A DNA stretch of 64,000 nt. Source: Branchipolynoe longqiensis (taxonomy: Eukaryota; Annelida; Polychaeta; Phyllodocida; Polynoidae). The stretch spans positions 37,580,590 through 37,644,589 of the forward strand of contig CM059199.1 of assembly GCA_030323885.1 (NCBI GenBank), in the 5' to 3' direction. Shown one piece after another: positions 42,393-53,309 of this stretch. A program made the position numbers and the translations under genes. The notes under the pieces were generated by a model. The model worked only from the letters and a program-made list of their open reading frames with translations. It was not told the origin of the DNA and ran no database searches. The stretch's first letter is position 1; each line of letters starts with the position of its first letter.

Positions 42393-43034
42393 ATCATCAT
42401 CATCATGCTGTCAGTCGCAATGCGACAAAGACTGCTTTCATTACTTGACTGCCGCTCTCCATTTAGCTCTCTGCTGTGAGAGTTGCGTCCATGAGTCGGT
42501 CTTAATGTCTCTCAGCTTCAGGTTTCTCTTGATGGTATCCTTGAACTGGAGACGAGGGCGCCCTCTCTTTCTGTAACCAGAAGACAGTTGAGGATAGAGG
42601 ATCTGCTTTGGTAGCCTGTCTGATGACATCCTCATGTGATGTCAAGTCCACCGGAGATCCTTTTGGATCAGAAGATCTTCCATAGAGGGGAGCCCCGTCT
42701 GTTTGAGTATTTCCTTATTTGTCACTTTGTCCTTCCAGGTTAGCCTCATGATTGAACGCAGATGTAGCATCATGAAGGCATGCAGCTTTTTCACATGTCC
42801 TCTGTACACTGTCCAGGCCTCGGCTCCGTATAGTAGGGTGGATAGCACAATTGCACGGTAGATCTTGCCTTTGACCCGAATGGACACATGGTGGTTGTTC
42901 CAGAGTCTCTGGCGTAGTCGGCCGAAAGATGCGCTAGCCTTGGCCATCCTCCTCTGTATTTCAGCATCAATGCATCCATCACTTGATATAGTGCTTCCGA
43001 GGCAGGTGAATTCCGGAACAGAGTATGCATACAT
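42393..43034 (-). mobile_element. LINE 3' end: reverse-transcriptase C-terminal region, one stop codon
   Basis: The translated minus strand gives FTCLGSTISSDGCIDAEIQR, AKASASFGRLRQRLW, VLSTLLYGAEAWTVYRGH, LPSMEDLLIQKDLRWT and, after an in-frame TGA at 42642-42644, RMSSDRLPKQ and RKRGRPRLQFKDTIKRNLKL. This is the familiar C-terminal tail of invertebrate non-LTR retrotransposon RTs. The catalytic (F/Y)xDD part is absent, so the copy is 5'-truncated. A (CATCAT)n tail on the plus strand marks the 3' end. It sits in ATGT-rich simple repeat. Confidence 0.92.
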
Positions 43035-43191
43035 GTGTGTCTAATAGTAATACCTATAATGTCTGTATGTAAGGGCGTGCATGCAATCATGTATGCATAC
43101 ATGCATGTGTAATACCTATAATGTCTAATACCTATAATTCATGGTATAAATAGCTGGTCGCCACATATTTTAAGATAAATACAGTAAAACC

Positions 43192-43356
43192 TCTCTATAC
43201 CGCCCCTCCACAGATCGACCACTCCCCAATATCGATCTCTTTATTTGGGTCCCAACAATACCATTGTAAGGATATTCTAACTCTCTAAACCGACCACCTC
43301 TTTAGATGGACCACTTAAATTCGGTCCCATGGTCGGTCGATTTAGAGAGGTTTTAC
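43192..43356. mobile_element. pogo/Tigger-like MITE, copy 4
   Basis: CAGTAAAACCTCTCTATACC, preceded by TA, to TAGAGAGGTTTTACT, with GGTCGGTCGATTTAG and its inverse CACAGATCGACCACT. The interior is inverted relative to copies 1-3 (TTATTTGGGTCCCAA). Confidence 0.83.
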
Positions 43357-43389
43357 TATTTCGATAATTGCGCCGTTTTTCTTCACATG

Positions 43390-43653
43390 CAGGGATGAAA
43401 GTGGTCTCCGGGGGAAAAAAGCGGAAATGCGGATATTCCGCAGGGAATCGTGGAAAATTTCCGGAAGTCCGGTTTCATATATATTGGTATACGCTGATAC
43501 TGTGATAGCGCTGCGCCGTTTGAAGCATTTATTAGTGGTATACACTGATAGTGCTGCGGGGTCTGCATCACATTAGTATAGATCTGCTCTGATAGTGCTG
43601 TGGGATTGAAAAATCTCGGAAATCCGCGGAATCGCGGAGATCTTTCATCCCTG
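43390..43653. mobile_element. hAT-like MITE (CAGGGATGAAAG), complete copy
   Basis: CAGGGATGAAAGTGGTCTCC at the left and (rc) CAGGGATGAAAGATCTCCG at the right. Flanks TCACATGC and GCACATGC (7/8, when the outermost C/G is counted as flank) fit an 8-bp duplication. The interior has two TGATAGTGCTGCG units. Confidence 0.85.
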
Positions 43654-43739
43654 CACATGCTCACTACTGTGTCCTGTAAGAATGCCTCTCAATATATAGC
43701 TCGTACGTGGGACAATATTCCGCGAGACAACTTTCTATG

Positions 43740-46700
43740 GGGGGCAGGAAGGGGGGAGGAAGGGAGGAGGGTGGGTTAGGAAGGGGGTAAGGGCAGGGGG
43801 GGTGGAAGAAGGGTAGGAAGGGGGAGGGTGAATTGGAGGAGGAAGCAGGGTGAAGGGGGGTAGAAGGGTAAGAGGGTGGGACGGAAGGAGGGGGTAGGAA
43901 GGGGGAGAAGGAGGGGGTGAGGTGATAGAGGGGTGAAAGGAGGGGGTAGGAAGGGGGTGAAGGCGGGGGTAGGGAAGGGGGTGAAGGAGGGGGTAGGAAG
44001 GGGGTGAAGGAGGGGGGTAGGAAGGGGTGAAGGAGGGGGTAGGAAGGGGGTGAAGGAGGAGGGTAGGAAGGGGGTGAAGGAGGGGGTAGGAAGGGGGTGA
44101 AGGAGGGGGTGTGAGGAGAGATGGGGTGAAGGAGGGGTAGGAGGGGTGATGGGGGTAGGAGGGGGTGAAGGATGGGGGTAGGAAGAAGAGGGTAGGAAGG
44201 GGGTTGAGGGGGTAGGAAGGGGGATGAAGTGAGGGGGTAGGAAAGGGGTGAAGGAGGGGTAGGGAAGGGGGTTGAAGGAGAGGGTAGGAAGGGGGTGAAG
44301 GAGAGGGTAGGAAGGGGGGGAGGGAGGGGGGAGGGAGGGGGGGGGGAGGGGGGAGGAGGGGGGGGGGGAGGGGGGGGGAGGAGGGGGGGAAGGGGGGAGG
44401 GGGGGGGGGGGAGGGGGGGGAGGGAGGAGGGGGGGAGGGGGGGGGGGGGGGAGGGGGGAGGGGGGGGGGAGGGGGGGGAGGGAGGGGGGGGGGAGGGGGA
44501 GGGGGGGGGAGGAGGGGGGAGGGGGGGTGGGGGGGGAGGGGGAGGAGGGAGGGGGGGGAGGGGGGAGGGAGGGGGGGAGGGGAGGGGGGGGAGGGGAGGG
44601 GGGAGGGGGGGAGGAGGGGGGGGGGGAGGAGGGGGAGGGGGAGGGGGAGGGGGAGGGGGGGGTGAGGGAGGGGGGGGGAGGGGGGGGAGGGGGGGGAGGG
44701 AGGGGGGAGGGGGGGGGGGGGAGGGGGGGGAGGGAGGAGGGGGGGGGGAGGGGGGAGGGGGGAGGGAGGGAGGGGAGGGGGGGGGGGAGGGGGGGGAGGG
44801 AGGGGGGAGGGGGGGAGGGGAGGGGGAGGGGGGAGGGGGGGGGGGGGGAGGGGGAGGGGGGAGGGGGAGGGAGGGGAGGAGGGGGGGGGGGAGGGGAGGG
44901 GGGGGGGGGGGGAGGGGGAGGAGGGGGGAGGGGGGGGGGAGGAGGGGGGAGGGGGGGGGGAGGGAGGAGGGGGGGAGGGGGGGGAGGGGGGAGGGGGAGG
45001 GGGAGGTGAGGGGGGGAGGGGGAGGGGGGGGGGGGGGGGGGAGGGTGGGAGGAGGGGGGGGGGGGAGGGGGGGGGAGGGGGAGGGGGGGGAGGGGGAGGG
45101 GGGGGGAGAGGAGGGAGGGGAGGGGGGGGAGGGGAGGAGGGGGGGGAGGGGGGGGAGAGAGGAGGGGGGGGGAGGGAGAGGGGGGGGGGAGGGGGGGAGG
45201 GGGAAAGGGGGAAGGGGGAGGGGGGAGGGGGGGGAGAGGGGAGGGGGAGGAGGGGGGGGGGGGGAGGGGGGAGGGAGGGGGGAGGGGGGGAGGGGGAGGA
45301 GGGGGGAGGGGGGGGGGAGGGGGGGAGGGGAGGGGGAGGAGGGGGGGGGAGGGGGGGGGGGAGAGGGGGGGGAGGGGGGGGAGGGGGGAGAGGGAGGGGG
45401 GGGGGGGGAGGGGGAGGGGGGGAGGGGGGAGGGGGGAGGGGGAGGGGGTGAGGGAGGAGGGGGGAGGGGGGGAGGGAGGGGGGAGGAGAGGGGGGGAGGG
45501 GGAGGGGGGGAGGGGGGAGGGAGGGGGGGAGGGGGGGGAGGGGGGGGAGAGGGAGGGGGGGGGAGGAGGGGGGGGGGAGGGGGGTGGGAGGGGGGAGAGG
45601 GGGGGAGGAGGGGGAGGGAAGGGGGGGGAGAGGGGGGGAGGGGGGGGGAGGGGAGGGGGTAGGGGGGGGGAGGAGGGGGGGGGGGGGGGGAGGGGAGGGG
45701 GGGGGAGAGGGGGGAAGGGGGGGGGGGGGGAGGGGGGGAGGAGGGGGGAGGGAGGGGGGGGGGAGGGGGGAGGAGGGGGAGGAGGGGGGGAGGGAGGGGG
45801 GGAGGGAGGGGGGGAGGGAGGGGGGAGGGGAGGGGGGGAGGAGGGGGAGGGGAGGGGGGAGGGAGGGGGGGGGGGAGGGGGGGAGGGGGGAGGGGAGGAG
45901 GGAGGGGGGGAGGGAGGGGGGAGGGGGGTGGGGGAGGGGGGAGGAGGGGGGGAGGGAGGGGGGGGGGGAGGGGGGAGGGAGGGGGGGGAGGAGGGGGGAG
46001 GAGGGGGGGGGGAGAGGGGAGGGAGGGGGGGGAGGGGGAGGGGGGAAGGGGGGGAGGGAGGGGGGGAGGGGGGGAAGGAGGGGGAGGGAGGGGGGGGAGG
46101 GGGGGGAGGAAGGGGGGAGGGGGGGAGGGAGGGGGGGAGGAGGGGGGGTAGGAGAGGGGGGAGGGGGGGGGAGGGGGGAGGGGGGGAGGAGGGGGTAGGG
46201 AGGGGGTGGAGGAGGGGGGGGAGGGGGGGGAGAGGAGGGGAGGGGGGGAAGGGGGGGAGGGGGGGGGGGAGGGAGGGGGGGGGAGGGGGGAGGGAGGGGG
46301 GGAGGGGGGGGTAGGAGGGGGGGGAGGAGGGGTAGGGAAGGGGGGAGGAGGGAGGGGGAGGGAGGGGGGGAGGGAGGGGTAGGAGGGGGGGAAGGGGGGG
46401 GAGGGGGGGGAGGGAGGGGGAGGAGGGGGGGGAGGGGGGGAGGAAGGGGGGGAGGGGGGGGGGGTAGGAGAGGGGGGGAAGGAGGGGGGGAGGGAGGGGG
46501 GGAGGGAGGGGTGGGAGGGGGGGGAGGGAGGGGAGGGAAGGGGGGAGGGAGAGGGGGAGGGGGGGGGGAGGAGGGGAGGGAGGGGGTGAAGGAGGGGAGG
46601 GGGGGGGGAGGGGTGAGGGAGGGGGGAGGAGAGGGGGTGAGGAGGGGGGAGGGAGGGGGAGAGGGGGGAGGGAAGGGGTAGGGAGGGGGTGGAGGAGGGG

Positions 46701-47895
46701 AGGAGGGGGGGAGGAGAGGGAGGAGGGGGGGAGGGGGGGGGGAGGGTGGGGAGGGGGGAAGGGGGGGTAGGAAGGGGGGGAGGAGGGGGGAGGGGGGGGG
46801 GAGGGAGGAGGGGAGGGATGGGGAAGGAGAGGGAGGGAGGGGGTGAGGGAGGGGGTGGAAGGGGGGAGGGAGGGGGAGGAGGGGGGGAGGGAGGGGGGAG
46901 GAAGGGGGGGAGGAGGGGGAGGAGGGGGAGGAGGGGAGGAGGGGGTGAGGAGAGGGAGGAGGGGGTGAGGGAGGGGAGGGAAGGGGGGGAGGGGGGGGAG
47001 GAAGGGGGTGAGGAGAGGGTAGGAGGGGGTGAAGGAGAGGGGAGGGAGGGGGGGGAGGAGGGGGAGGGAGGGGGGGGGAGGGAGGAGGGGGGGGAGGGGG
47101 GGAGGGAGGGGGGGAGGAGGGGGTGAGGGAGGGGGAGGAGGGGGGGGAAGGAGGGGGGGAGGGGGGGAGGAGGGGGGAGGAGGGGGTGGGAGGGGGAGAA
47201 GGGAGGGGGGAGGGGGCGAAGGGGGGAGGGGGGGGGGGGAGAAGGGGGGAGGGGGGGAGGGGGGAGGAGGGAAGGAGGGGAGGAGTGGGGGAGGAGGGAG
47301 GGGGGTGGGGGGGGGGGGGGGGGAGAAGGGGATGTAGGGAGGGGGGAGGGGGAGCGAGGCGGGGGAAGGGGGAGAAGGGTTAAAAGGAAGGAGTAAGGCA
47401 GGGTAGGGGGGGAGAAGGGGACGAGGCTGGGACATAGAGAGAAGGGGGGAGAAGGGGGGAGAAGGGGGGGAGAGGCACGGGAGGGGGAGTGTTAGCAGGG
47501 AAGAGGGCGGCGGGGCAGGGAAGAGGGGCGGCCGGGGTAGGGAGAGGAGGGAGAGGGATAGAAAGAGGGAAGGGAGAGGAAGGCGGGATGGGAAGGAAGG
47601 AGGGCGAAGGGGGATGGGCAGCTGAGTTGGGGACAAGAGGGAGAATGGATAGAAAGAGGGAGGAAGCAGGATGACGGAGGGGGACATGGGGAACCGAGAT
47701 GGGGGCGGGGGGGGGGGGTGAGTAGGGGAGAAGGGGGATAATGGATAGAAAGAGGAAGGGAGGAGAATGGCGGAGGGGAGATGGGGAACGGAAATGGTGA
47801 GGTGAGTTGCGGAGAAGGACGAGAATGGATAGAAAGAGGGAGGAAGGGGGATGGCGGAGGGGGAGATGGGGAGCGGAGGAGAGATGGGCAGGTGA
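43740..47895. repeat. ~4.1-kb G/A polypurine tract
   Basis: 43740-44300 is GGGGGTAGGAAGGGGGTGAA-type minisatellite (period ~25). 44300-47330 is almost pure G with interspersed single A and rare T. 47330-47895 is GGGAGAAGGG/GGATAGAAAGAGGGAGG with a ~95-120-bp repeat (AGAATGGATAGAAAGAGG at about 47641, 47737 and 47820). The long Pro/Ser frame on the minus strand is open only because CCT/CCC repeats lack stop codons. Confidence 0.97.
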
Positions 47896-48180
47896 GTTGG
47901 TGAGAGGGTTGTGGTGTACAGAGACATGGGGAGGGAGCTGTTTATTGTATGGCACAACGCTGAATTACTTAGCGGCTCGCCTGGCCACAGTGGCCTGGTG
48001 CGTCATCAGGCGACAGGCCGCCATTTTACAATTAGGCCACCAGCAACGGGCACCTACTCCGCCTCTATTGTTTCTTTAACAAAAATTAAAAAATTTAAAA
48101 TTAAATCATTTCCAAGCGGCCCTTCTTACACGGAAGGTACTCAGTCTTTATTATTTGTAGGCAGGATATTTACTTCATAA

Positions 48181-48905
48181 CACTCCCACCCCCCCACTCC
48201 CCCCCCCCCCCACCACCCACCATCATGCCTCCCTACACTCCCCTCTTTTTCTGCCCCACTCCACATCATCACTTCGCAGCACTCCTATCACACACCCACA
48301 CCCACACTCACCATCTTAACACTCGTCCCTCCCTCACCGCCTTAGCACCCTTCCCTCCCGTCCTCCCTCCCTCCCCCACTGTTCTGCCCCTCCACACTTC
48401 ACCATCGTCTCTCAGCATTCCTATCACACACCCACACCCACACTCACCATCTTAACACTCGTCCCTCCCTCACCGCCTTAGCACCCTTCCCTCCCTCCCT
48501 CCCTCCCTCCCGTCCTCCCTCCCTCCCCCACTGTTCTGCCCCTCCACACTTCACCATCGTCTCTCAGTATTCCTATCACACACCCACACTCACCATCTTA
48601 ACACTCGTCCCTCCCTCACCGCCTTAGCACCCTTCCCTCCGTCCTTCCTCCCGTCCTCCCTCCCTCCCCACTGTTCTGCCCCTCCACACTTCACCATCGT
48701 CTCTCAGCATTCCTATCACACACCCACACTCACCATCTTAACACCCTTCCCTCACAGCCTTAGCACCCTCCCTCCCTCCCTCCCTCCCCCACTGGTCTGC
48801 CCCTCCACACTTCACCATCGTCTCTCAGCATTCCTATCACACACCACCCAACCCTCACCCCCTTAACTCTTCCACCCACCCTCCCTCCCCCACCCATCAC
48901 CCAAA
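48181..48905. repeat. ~130-150-bp C/T-rich minisatellite
   Basis: About five copies with CACTTCACCATCGTCTCTCA, GCATTCCTATCACACACCCA, CTCACCATCTTAACAC and a variable-length CCCTCCCTCC block, which accounts for the differing period. 47896-48180 before it is ordinary sequence with no recognised feature. Confidence 0.93.
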
Positions 48906-49097
48906 CCTGCCAACTACTCTCCTGAGGCTAGGGGAGTTGTTGGGACAGATTTGATAGCTCCCTTTTGGAGGCTGGAGCAGAAGATTGGTCCGTGCTCCCA
49001 TTGTCTCGGACAAAACGCGCCTCTTGAAAAATGTGTGTTAGGTGGGATGATGGAAATCTGTCTGCACGTGCACTAGAAGTGAGAAAAACTTTTCTGG

Positions 49098-49720
49098 TGG
49101 AGAGGGGAGGGAGGAGGGAGGTGGGAGGTGGGAGGAGGGAGGAAGGAGAAGGAGGTGGGGGAGGGAGGAGGGAGGTGGGAGGAGGGAGGAGGGAGGAGGG
49201 AGGTGGGAGGAGGGAGGAGGGAGATGGGAGGAGGGAGGAGGTGGGGGGGGGGAGGAGGGAGGAGGGGGAGGGAGGGGGAGGGAGGAGGGAGGGCGGAGGG
49301 AGGAGGGAGGAGGAGGAGGGAGGAGGGAGGAGGGAGGAGGGGGAGGGAGGAGGGAGGAGGGGGGAGGGAGGAGGGAGGAGGGAGGAGGGAGGGAGGGAGG
49401 AGGGAGGAGGGAGATGGTAGGAGGGGAGAGGGAGGAGGGAGGAGGGAGGAGGGAGGAGGGAGGAGGGACGAGGGGGATGGAGGAGGGAGGAGGGAGGAGG
49501 GAGGAGGGAGGGCGGAGGGAGGAGGGAGGAAGGGCGGAGGGAGGAGGGAGGAGGGAGGAGGGAGGAGGGAGGGAGGGAGGAGGGAGGAGGGAGGAGGGAG
49601 GAGGGAGGAGGGAGGAGGGAGGAGGGGGGAGGGGGGAGGGGAGAGGGAGGAGGGAGGAGGGAAGAATGAGGAGGCAGAGGGGAATGGAGGAGGTTGAGGG
49701 GAGGTTGAGGGGGAAGGTCT
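49098..49720. repeat. (GGAGGGA)n polypurine tract
   Basis: About 85 copies of the 7-mer GAGGAGG/GGAGGGA with minor variants (GGTGGGA on the left, GGCGGAG). Purines on the plus strand. Confidence 0.96.
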
Positions 49721-50367
49721 CCTTTCGATTTTGAGGTTCCGTCTCCCGTTTCGGTAGATCATGCGATTTATGTGCTATATAAATATATTATATATATATT
49801 ATTTAGCTTTCGAGCCGAAAATGCTACTATCGCCCCGTCCTCTGGAAATGCAGCAGCCTGGGTGACTTGCACTCAGGTAAGCAAACCCGCAGCGAGTTAC
49901 AGCCGAGCTGGTGCATGCACTATCACCCTCACTCTCGCCGGAAATTTTGACCATAAATAAACGGCGGGCTAGATTGTTGCCCAGCCAGAGGTATCGATCT
50001 CAACCAACATACATGTTACGTTGTCTCTTACAGATTCTATACTAATAGTCTGTATTCTCTTAGACTGAAGGACTCTGTAGTCAAGTTATGACTTTTGAAG
50101 CTGCTATTATTTAACCATCACCTTTACAACAATTGTAAAAGCTCAAAATGAATGTAAAATGTCAACGAATAAATTCAGAGTGCCCAATAAGCTATAAAAT
50201 TCGTGGCAAAGAATAGTAAACTCCAAATTAAATAGATACTTTTTTTCTTCTTTTTTTATGTTAACAAAAGTGAGCCAGTTAAGCTGTCGTCAGAAAGGCT
50301 ACAATTTCTCCTCGTTTGTTTGTTTCGGGGTGGAAATTGGTGAAATTGGTCCAAATCTAATGCTTTC

Positions 50368-50500
50368 ACCGGATTATGCAGCTATAAATCTGTATATAGT
50401 CCGATGCAAGTATCAAATTTTCAATAACAAAATTCTCATCTAGATAGATTTTTTTTTTATACGCGCTAAGCTTAGGTACTGATGCACTTTTGGTCTGGAA
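50368..50500. mobile_element. Two abutting TTAA-family MITE fragments
   Basis: ACCGGATTATGCAGCT ends one element. ATAA (the degraded TTAA position) and ATAGTCCGATGCAAGTATCA then AAATTTTCAA begin another, which decays after CTTAGGTACTGATGCAC. The junction geometry is the same back-to-back join seen at 21746-21750. 49721-50367 otherwise shows nothing confident. Confidence 0.55.
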
Positions 50501-50591
50501 GAGTGCAATGCACCAGTAAGGCTGTTAGTTGTATGGTTCTTCAACCAGACGACACTTAGGCACTCCGGTTCATCGGGTTCTACTTAAACCG

Positions 50592-50920
50592 GCGTCCGCA
50601 CGCAGTGGCCTAATAGGTAAAGCGCAGGCTTCCCCTGCGGAAGAGCGGGAGTTTGAATCTCAGCCGAGTCAAACCAATGACGTATCAAATTTATACTTGT
50701 CACTACCTAGCCTGGCGCTCGGCATTAATAGGATAGGACAAGGACTGATTAGCACAGTATTGGGATACTGACTGTGTGGGATATTGAGGCGTGATGCTGG
50801 TGGCCTTGTCTCCTAGTAGGGCAGCACTACAAAGTCGGAATGACTATGCACTGTCACAAGTTGGTCCCATCCTGGTATAACCTTAGATGTTGCTAAGACG
50901 TAAAACAACAAACAAACTTA
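50592..50920 (+). mobile_element. tRNA-derived SINE, head B with tail A
   Basis: Head CGCACGCAGTGGCCTAATAG and GAGTTTGAATCTCAGCCGAG; body complete; tail GCTAAGACGTAAAACAACAA then ACAAAC. Confidence 0.9.
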
Positions 50921-51149
50921 ACCAACGTCTGCTCGTCGGTTTGGGTGCAGTTGTACCGAACGCTGCGTCCCAACTAAACTCCTTTGAGGGTTTTTAAAAT
51001 AAAAACTGTTCAACGACAAACTATTATCTCAAAGGCTGAGCTATTTTTAGCCTTGCGGCTTTGATATTAAATTCTTCTATAAGGTACCCAAAGTATTTCG
51101 TGTCCATTGTCACCACACTGTCAGTGTGTGGTGTGTGGTGCTTGATGTG

Positions 51150-51545
51150 TGTGTGTGTGTGGGGGGGGGGGGGGTATTGGTAGTCAGACATGCCCTTGAC
51201 ACCCCTCCCCCCCCTCCCAACCCACCACAACCCTCAACCACACCTTCCACACTCGCAGCCACTCCTACCCCCATATCACAACGTCCTCCCCCACCCTCCA
51301 CCCACCCAATTCCACCTTACCCCTCACGTTTTCGCACAATGTTAACCTCATACCCCACACTAACCCAACTACTACAACACCTCACCACAATTTGATCACC
51401 CTCCTCCCAACCACACCCTTCGCCCACCCACACCCCAACCAATCCCTCCCCAGCAGAAACCACCTTCCTCCAACCCCCCCCCCCACCACACTCCCGATCA
51501 CATCCACCATATCCCAAACCCCAGTCCTCCCCACTCAACCGCCCA
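51150..51545. repeat. GT/G run followed by C-rich low-complexity DNA
   Basis: GTGTGTGTGTGGGGGGGG at ~51150-51175, then a CCACCC-rich stretch to 51545. Open frames across it are Pro/Thr-rich and not gene-like. Confidence 0.7.
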
Positions 51546-51550
51546 CCTTG

Positions 51551-51872
51551 CCAGACAGGGTGGCCGAATCGGTAGAGCACAGGCTTCCCGTGTGGAAGGG
51601 AGACACTTCGATTCCCGGTCGAGTCAAACCAATGACTTACAAAATTGTACTTGTCGCTACCTAGCCTGGTGCTTGGCATTACTAGGATAGGGCAAAGATT
51701 GGTTAGCTCAGTATCAGGATAATGTGACTGAGTGGGAAATCGGGTCATGGTGCCCGGAGCCTGATTGCCCAGTGGTGCAGCACTATAAAGTCGCCATGAG
51801 CGTGCACTGTCACAAGTAGGTACCTGTCCTGATGTTACCAGGACATAAAACTCCAATAACCAACCAAATCAT
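51551..51872 (+). mobile_element. Full-length tRNA-derived SINE, head B, tail B
   Basis: Head GGGTGGCCGAATCGGTAGAG and CTTCGATTCCCGGTCGAGTC; tail GATGTTACCAGGACATAAAA then CTCCAATAACCAACCAA. Confidence 0.93.
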
Positions 51873-51923
51873 ACGCCCACTGCACCATACTCATTCAACT
51901 ACCCTGTTAACAACCCCCAACCC

Positions 51924-52347
51924 TAGATAAAAGATTCCCCCCGTACTTCCAGTACAGGGGTGAAAACCAGCCTTATATAAAAAAAAAAACGGTAAATAAA
52001 TCGGGCTAATGAGTTGAGTCTTCATGAGAGCCTAATTTCACAATCTAAGAAGCAACATTTATTCTTTGTATATGTCTTCATGTTTACCCGCTACTTTTGA
52101 GTTGGAAAATATAATAAAACATATACTTTAATGCAATTTAAAAGTGAAATCAATGGTGTTCTCTGGCCGCCATCTTGTCTTTTTGCATTCTCTCCCATTT
52201 CACCAACTCTGTTCTGATATAAGTAACCATTTGACACTGGTGCCATGCATTCTACTTCTTGTTCCATACTAACGCTATTTTCGCCCGTATTTATATAAGG
52301 CTGGTCTTCACCCATGTACTACAAGTACCGGGTGAATCTTTTATCTA
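51924..52347 (-). mobile_element. MULE-like 424-bp element with exact 9-bp TSD and ORF, copy 2
   Basis: TIRs TAGATAAAAGATTC at the left and (rc) TAGATAAAAGATTCACCCGG at the right. Flanked by identical CCCCAACCC (51915-51923 and 52348-52356). Inverted relative to 29760-30169. The minus-strand frame 52315-52091 (74 codons) includes NTGENSVSM, NGYLYQNRVGEMGENAKRQD and VLLYFPTQK, paralleling copy 1. The GY(I/L)Y motif vaguely recalls FLYWCH domains common in MULEs, but the Cys/His pattern is absent. Confidence 0.9.
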
Positions 52348-52376
52348 CCCCAACCCCACATCTCCTGAACCAACCC

Positions 52377-52548
52377 AGTGGGGCAGCACTCTAATTCCTA
52401 AAATCGCCATTTGTGCGCACTGCCACAAGTAGGTACCCGTCCTCATATGACCTTAGATGTTGCCAGGACTTAGAAATCCAACAACCAACCAACCAACCCA
52501 ACTTCCACACGGGAAGCCTGCGCTCTACCGATTCTGCCATGGCGTCCT
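52377..52548 (+). mobile_element. SINE tail fragment followed by an inverted head fragment
   Basis: Body/tail from GTGGGGCAGCACTCTAATTC to GCCAGGACTTAGAAATCCAA then CAACCAACCAACC (tail B), joined to a minus-strand B head CACACGGGAAGCCTGCGCTC then TACCGATTCTGCCATGGCGT. Confidence 0.82.
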
Positions 52549-52580
52549 ATTGTGGAGGCGTGGAGGGGCGGGTTTAAACA

Positions 52581-52923
52581 CAGCGATGAAAGTGGTCTCC
52601 GGGATAAAAAGCGGAAATGCTGATATTCTCCCACAGGCTTAGCATTGTCAGAGAATTGCGGAAAATTCCCGGAAGTTGGGTTTCATACAAATACGTTTGA
52701 AGCATGTATTAGTAGTATACGCTGATAGTGCTGCAGCGTCTGCACCACACATTAGTATACGCTGATGGTGCTGCAGCGTAAAATATATTAGTATACACTT
52801 ATAGTGCTGCGGCATTTGAACACCGTATTAGTATACACTTATAGTGCTGGGGCGTTTGAACAACGTATTAGAATACACTTATTGCCCCAGGAAAAATCTC
52901 GGAAATCCGAGATCTTTCATACC
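52581..52923. mobile_element. hAT-like element (CAGCGATGAAAG)
   Basis: Left CAGCGATGAAAGTGGTCTCC, right GAAATCCGAGATCTTTCATA. Flanked by TTTAAACA (52573-52580) and TCTAAACA (52924-52931), 7/8 identical. The interior carries four to five copies of AGTATACACTTATAGTGCTG. Confidence 0.82.
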
Positions 52924-53173
52924 TCTAAACAGCTACAGCATGCACACACAATACGACCGTGGAATCAATGACCAAAGACGTGAGGAGGTTCATCTACTAC
53001 GGCCTAGTGTTCTGGCGGCCGCTGCATTCCTGGAAGTCTGCGACATCACATCAAAGCCAGGAGAACTCACGCACACAGCAACGCCGGCCTTCATCTCACC
53101 GAATGCGTACGCGCAGCCAGAAGTGGGCCAATTGTACAACCTTGTTTTTGTTGCTATAAAGTTCCATTATATT

Positions 53174-53215
53174 TAAAGTTGTATAAACTGATGGCTTTTG
53201 AGTTTCTACCAAGTT
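53174..53215 (+). mobile_element. Solo left end of a TTAA-family MITE
   Basis: TTTAAAGTTGTATAAACTGA then TGGCTTTTGAGTTTCTAC resembles AAAGTTGCATAGTCCGATGG then TTTTGAGTTTCT and then stops in TTTA repeats. Confidence 0.4.
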
Positions 53216-53309
53216 TTATTTATTTATTTATTTGTTTATTATTTAAAGAAAACTACATTAGGCTGATCGCTAAAAGCTACGTTATCCTAGTTCAAAATGA
53301 AAAGATATC

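Noticed and set aside
43776..47957. A 1,393-codon Pro/Ser open frame on the minus strand
   Set aside because: It is the translation of a G/A polypurine tract whose complement cannot easily form stop codons. All other frames and similar tracts behave the same way, and there is no domain or globular composition.
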